A stretch of DNA of 64,000 nucleotides from positions 41,662 through 105,661 of the forward strand of contig DASTHI010000015.1 of the NCBI GenBank assembly GCA_035718275.1, given 5' to 3'. Numbering within the stretch: position 1 is the stretch's first letter; the number at the start of each line of letters is the position of its first letter. Shown in pieces: positions 60,941-64,000 of this stretch. The notes under the pieces were generated by a model that had not been told where the DNA came from, searched no databases, and saw nothing but the letters and a program-made list of their open reading frames with translations. The stretch comes from Pseudolabrys sp035718275 (GTDB lineage Bacteria > Pseudomonadota > Alphaproteobacteria > Rhizobiales > Xanthobacteraceae). Both the position numbers and the translations under genes were made by a program.

Positions 60941-61629
60941 AAGTCGAGATCCGCGTAGCTCTTCGACGGAGGCAGACCCGCGAGTGTTTCCGCCAGAATC
61001 GGCCGAAATGACGGGCGCGACTTTATGCGCGCGTACCAGCTCTTTGTCGCTTCGTCTTCGTTCCACGGCACTTCGCCCAGATAATCAGCGGCGGACAGAT
61101 GCGCGGCCGCCGCCAGATCCGCCAGGGTCAACCGGTCGCCGGCAAGCCAATCGCGCATGCGCACCAGCCACCCGATATAGGCCATGTGATACCGTATATT
61201 GTGACGCGCAGCGCGCAGCGTATCGGTATCCGGCGGACCGCCGCCCTGCTCAAGTGTCATATGGCGCTTGAATGCGCGCTCAGCCACCAGGGGCCCGCTC
61301 ACCTCGGCGTGGAATTTTTCGTTGAACCAGCTCGCCAAACGACGCACTTCGATCCGGCCCGCGGGCAAGTTCGGCAGGAGGCGTTCCTCTCCATCCTTCG
61401 TCAAGCGTGTGTCCTCGAGATATTCCGCAATGACGCTAGCGCCGGGGACCGGGGGCGTGCCTTCCGCGACAAGCACTGGCAATTCGCCCGCCGGATTGAG
61501 CGTGAGGAATTCCTCCCGCCGTTCCCAGAAGCGTTCTTCCACAAGGCGAGCGGGAATGCCGTATTCGCCAAGGATCAGGCGTACGTAACGCGAACGCGGG
61601 CACATTGGATGGTGGAACAGTGTCAGCAT
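60937..61629 (-). CDS. glutathione S-transferase family protein
   Basis: A 230-residue GST from ATG 61629 (MLTLFHHPMCPRSRYVRLIL). The thioredoxin-like N domain includes NPAGELPVLV with the cis-Pro and GASVIAEYLEDT; the C domain has DRLTLADLAAAAHLS with the Asp in the conserved N-cap. Position 61629 was chosen because it starts exactly at the domain; the longer frame upstream is not conserved. The substrate is unknown. Downstream gene is queG. Confidence 0.9.
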   Translation of the reverse strand: MLTLFHHPMCPRSRYVRLILGEYGIPARLVEERFWERREEFLTLNPAGELPVLVAEGTPPVPGASVIAEYLEDTRLTKDGEERLLPNLPAGRIEVRRLASWFNEKFHAEVSGPLVAERAFKRHMTLEQGGGPPDTDTLRAARHNIRYHMAYIGWLVRMRDWLAGDRLTLADLAAAAHLSAADYLGEVPWNEDEATKSWYARIKSRPSFRPILAETLAGLPPSKSYADLDF

Positions 61630-61822
61630 GGGCCTTCGGCAAAGGCGGGAATCAGCATGCGCACTATAGGAACGCACGGCTCTGGCGCAATCGCCTCGAA
61701 AATTTGCGACCTTTTTCGTTGCCAGCCGCCGGGCTTCAGGTAAAAAGCGCCCACCACACCATTCGCATGCGCCGAAACGTGCACATGCTGCACTGCCTCG
61801 CAGTGGTTTCCCGGAGCGCTTT

Positions 61823-62629
61823 ATGCAACTCGAGCTGATCAAAGCGGCTGTGCTCGGGATCGTTGAAGGTTTAACCGAATACCTGCCCGTCTCTTCCACG
61901 GGACATTTGCTCCTGATGGAGGAATTGCTCGGCTGGGGCGGCGATTCCTTTGGTAAATCGTTTGCGATTCTGATCCAGCTCGGCGCTATTCTGGCGCTGC
62001 TGACGATCTATTTCGGCCGGCTCTGGGCGCTTGCGAAATCGATGTTCACGCATTGGGATGCCGCACGATTTGTCATCGGCGTGCTGCTGGCTTTTCTTCC
62101 GGCGGCTGTTGTGGGCGCGCTCGCCTATCCGATCATCAAATCTTATTTGTTCGACGTGCGTGTGGTGTGCGTCTCGCTTGTTCTCGGCGGTCTTGTTCTG
62201 CTCTTGGTCGATCGCATGAATCTGAAAGGCCGCTATCAGGACGCTACCGAATTCACGCTGCCCATGTATGCAGGCATCGGAGTAATCCAGTGCATCTCGA
62301 TGATACCTGGTGTATCGCGCGCGGGCGCAACGATCGTCGGTGCCATGCTCTTCGGTGCGGACCGACGTTCGGCAGCGGAATTCTCATTTTGGCTGGCGAT
62401 GCCGACGATGGTCGGCGCGTTCGTCTACGAGATCTACAAGAGCCGCGGCGAGCTCGCAGTGGGCAATAACATCACTGTCATTGCGGTAGGATTTTTCTTC
62501 TCGTTTATTTTCGGCTGGATCGTGGTCAAGACATTTCTCCACTATGTGCAGCGGCACAGTTTTGCTCTGTTCGCATGGTGGAGGATCCTGCTCGGCGCAG
62601 CCGGATTGTTCGCGATTTACATCGTCTGA
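61823..62629 (+). CDS. uppP: undecaprenyl-diphosphatase
   Basis: Recycles undecaprenyl pyrophosphate to the carrier phosphate; confers bacitracin resistance when abundant. 268 residues, with GGAG seven bases before ATG. EGLTEYLPVSSTGHL (motif 1 with catalytic Glu/Ser) and PGVSRAGATIVGAML (motif 2) are present, and about eight membrane helices. Confidence 0.98.
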   Translation: MQLELIKAAVLGIVEGLTEYLPVSSTGHLLLMEELLGWGGDSFGKSFAILIQLGAILALLTIYFGRLWALAKSMFTHWDAARFVIGVLLAFLPAAVVGALAYPIIKSYLFDVRVVCVSLVLGGLVLLLVDRMNLKGRYQDATEFTLPMYAGIGVIQCISMIPGVSRAGATIVGAMLFGADRRSAAEFSFWLAMPTMVGAFVYEIYKSRGELAVGNNITVIAVGFFFSFIFGWIVVKTFLHYVQRHSFALFAWWRILLGAAGLFAIYIV

Positions 62630-62637
62630 TCAAAACG

Positions 62638-63609
62638 TCAGGCCGTCAGGCTGCGGAATTGGCCGGTCCTGCGGAATCTCCAGAGATAGAACGGGACAAT
62701 GGCTTCGATCGGTTGAGGATCAATGCCGAGACCCTGCAGGGTGCGTCGTTCCGAGATGGCGGCTTGCGAGACCACATTGTCGACGCGCAGGAGTTCGACC
62801 TGATCGGGCGTGAGCAGCGGCTTGGGCAGATATTGCAGAATCATCGCCAGAATTTTCGCGGCGACGAATGGAATTGGCAGCAGAACGCGCTTGCGCTCGA
62901 TCGTCGCGAGGACGAATTGCATGAGTTCCTTGAAGGTTCGTATCTCGGGTCCGCCGAGTTCATATGTGAGCCCTGGTCGTGTTTCGCCGTCCACCGCATC
63001 GGCGATCGCGCGTGCGACGTCGCCCGCGAAAACAGGTTGAAAACGCGTGCCGCCGCCACCGATCAGAGGCAGCGCCGGCGACAGACGGGCAAGTGCGGCG
63101 AACCGGTTGAAGAAATCGTCGTCGGGACCGAACATGATCGAAGGCCTTACGATGGTCGCAGCAGGTTGCGCCGCGAGGACGAGCTTCTCGGCTTTTGCTT
63201 TTGACCGTGCATAGAGGCTGGACGAATGCTCATCGGCGCCGATGGCCGACACATGCACAAGGCGCGCGCCACTAGCCTGAGCCGCCTTCGCGATTTGCTC
63301 CGCGCCATACGTGTGAACGGCTTCGAAATGCTGACGTCCGCGCTCGAACAGGATGCCCACGAGGTTGACAAGGATTTCGGCGTCGCGGGCAGCGGCCTCG
63401 ACCGACGCCGCATTCCGGATGTTCGCCTGCACGGCGTGGATTTGTCCCACTCGGCCGAGCGGCTGCAGATGGCCGGTGAGTTCGGGTCGCCGCACCGCAA
63501 TCCTGATGCGATAATGACGTTTGGCAAGAGCGCGCACTACGTGCCGCCCGAGAAAGCCGGAGCCTCCGTAGACGGTTACGAGCGTGTCATAGGGGCTGCG
63601 TGCGGTCAT
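62638..63609 (-). CDS. NDUFA9-like NAD(P)-binding reductase
   Basis: A 323-residue atypical SDR from ATG 63609. The nucleotide loop TVYGGSGFLGRHVVRAL follows an N terminus MTARSPYDT; HVSAIGAD and YARSKAKAE replace the YxxxK of classical SDRs. It matches bacterial NDUFA9-like proteins, which are related to the complex I accessory subunit, but the role here is not known. Convergent with uppP. Confidence 0.9.
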   Translation of the reverse strand: MTARSPYDTLVTVYGGSGFLGRHVVRALAKRHYRIRIAVRRPELTGHLQPLGRVGQIHAVQANIRNAASVEAAARDAEILVNLVGILFERGRQHFEAVHTYGAEQIAKAAQASGARLVHVSAIGADEHSSSLYARSKAKAEKLVLAAQPAATIVRPSIMFGPDDDFFNRFAALARLSPALPLIGGGGTRFQPVFAGDVARAIADAVDGETRPGLTYELGGPEIRTFKELMQFVLATIERKRVLLPIPFVAAKILAMILQYLPKPLLTPDQVELLRVDNVVSQAAISERRTLQGLGIDPQPIEAIVPFYLWRFRRTGQFRSLTA

Positions 63610-63699
63610 GCCGCTTTCGATCCTGCTTGAGGAAATCCATTGAAACTCGGCCAATACAGGATCGGCAAAAGCCTGTACAGGGGCTGGCAATCCCGTTCA

Positions 63700-63728
63700 T
63701 TGACAACCCCAGAACGGCTCCGTATCTG
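63700..63728 (+). promoter_or_regulatory. sigma-70-type promoter of tRNA-Leu
   Basis: TTGACA (63700-63705), 17 bases, TATCTG (63723-63728). The tRNA begins 11 bases after the -10, so the transcript would start about four bases before the mature 5' end. Confidence 0.7.
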
Positions 63729-63738
63729 GACCCGATAA

Positions 63739-63823
<85 letters not shown>

Positions 63824-63920
63824 TCGCCTTGCTAAGGCCTTGAGGCGCTAGATATATCGAGAACAGCGCATCTTTCGATCACCCGATTGCTACACACGGG
63901 TGACACGCATGGTGCTTTGT

Positions 63921-64000
63921 ATGGCTCGACCCTCGCGACGACGCGGATCATCAAATCATCAATTTAGGAAGCGAGTGCCCGCTGACGTATTGGCGAAGGC
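63921..64000 (+). CDS. probable tyrosine recombinase, 5' end only
   Basis: The ATG at 63921 opens a frame that runs to the window edge (26 residues), reading MARPSRRRGSSNHQFRKRVP and on. The FRKRVPADVLAKA stretch is like the N-terminal region of many phage-type integrases of Rhizobiales, where x-YRKRVPxDL-like text follows a short basic start. It starts 97 bp after a tRNA gene, the classical integration place. Only the tip of the gene is visible, so identification is tentative. Confidence 0.55.
   Translation, partial: MARPSRRRGSSNHQFRKRVPADVLAK

Overview
The window looks like chromosomal core DNA of an alphaproteobacterium of the order Hyphomicrobiales, close to the Bradyrhizobium / Rhodopseudomonas / Xanthobacteraceae group. 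This rests on protein similarity recalled from those genomes and on gene order: hemE-hemJ-rho, maf-coaE-dnaQ-secB, hslU/hslV beside a his cluster, hrcA-grpE-dnaK-dnaJ, and infC-rpmI-rplT-pheS-pheT. Base composition is GC-rich throughout (roughly 60 percent by eye). I see no rRNA genes, insertion sequences or CRISPR arrays. One tRNA gene lies near the right edge.

Layout. 1-2900: the 3' part of a DUF255/SSP411-type gene and an overlapping polytopic membrane protein gene. 2901-5979 (minus): rho, hemJ, hemE. 6331-9142 (plus): PPDK regulatory kinase, maf, coaE, dnaQ. secB follows on minus, then a 745-bp gap that may hold a decayed fxsA, then the Tim44-like, mltA and Smr genes. 12977-19881: hslU and hslV on minus, then hisB-DUF2628-hisH-hisA-hisF-hisE-coaA on plus. 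19916-27544: an OlsB-like acyltransferase, comM, two orphan solute-binding-type proteins, gshB and a chemotaxis receptor. 27581-34730: yraN, rsmI, an LpoA-like lipoprotein, hemW, rdgB, rph, hrcA, grpE.

34968-38642 is the clearest accessory block: a secreted imelysin, a di-heme cytochrome c peroxidase-like protein and an OprB-type porin in one apparent operon, preceded by an imperfect palindrome resembling the Irr iron control element. A secreted protein of unknown function, dnaK, dnaJ and a metabolic run (PmtA-like, FMN reductase, pyrF, DUF1330, dapB, gpmA) follow. Then come an AraC-OGT repair protein, DUF2244, nth, a CysZ/EI24-like membrane protein, a YiiX-like hydrolase and a Dph6-like ATPase.

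51920-57394 (minus) is the translation operon infC-rpmI-rplT-pheS-X-pheT. X is an unannotated membrane protein joined to both pheS and pheT by ATGA overlaps, with features like the PycTM (Pycsar effector) membrane domain. The rest holds a GT4 glycosyltransferase, a hydrolase, queG, a GST, uppP, an NDUFA9-like reductase and tRNA-Leu(CAG). The last 80 bases encode what looks like the start of a tyrosine recombinase, so a tRNA-associated integrated element probably begins at the right edge.

Signals read directly include RpoH-type promoters before dnaK and grpE, a near-consensus housekeeping promoter for tRNA-Leu, a TTG start for hrcA behind a GGAGG, an ATT start for infC behind a GAGGAG, and a possible CTG start for queG. 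Most of the window is ordinary conserved chromosome; the interest lies in the pheS-X-pheT membrane protein, the iron-type operon, the infC start and the island boundary.
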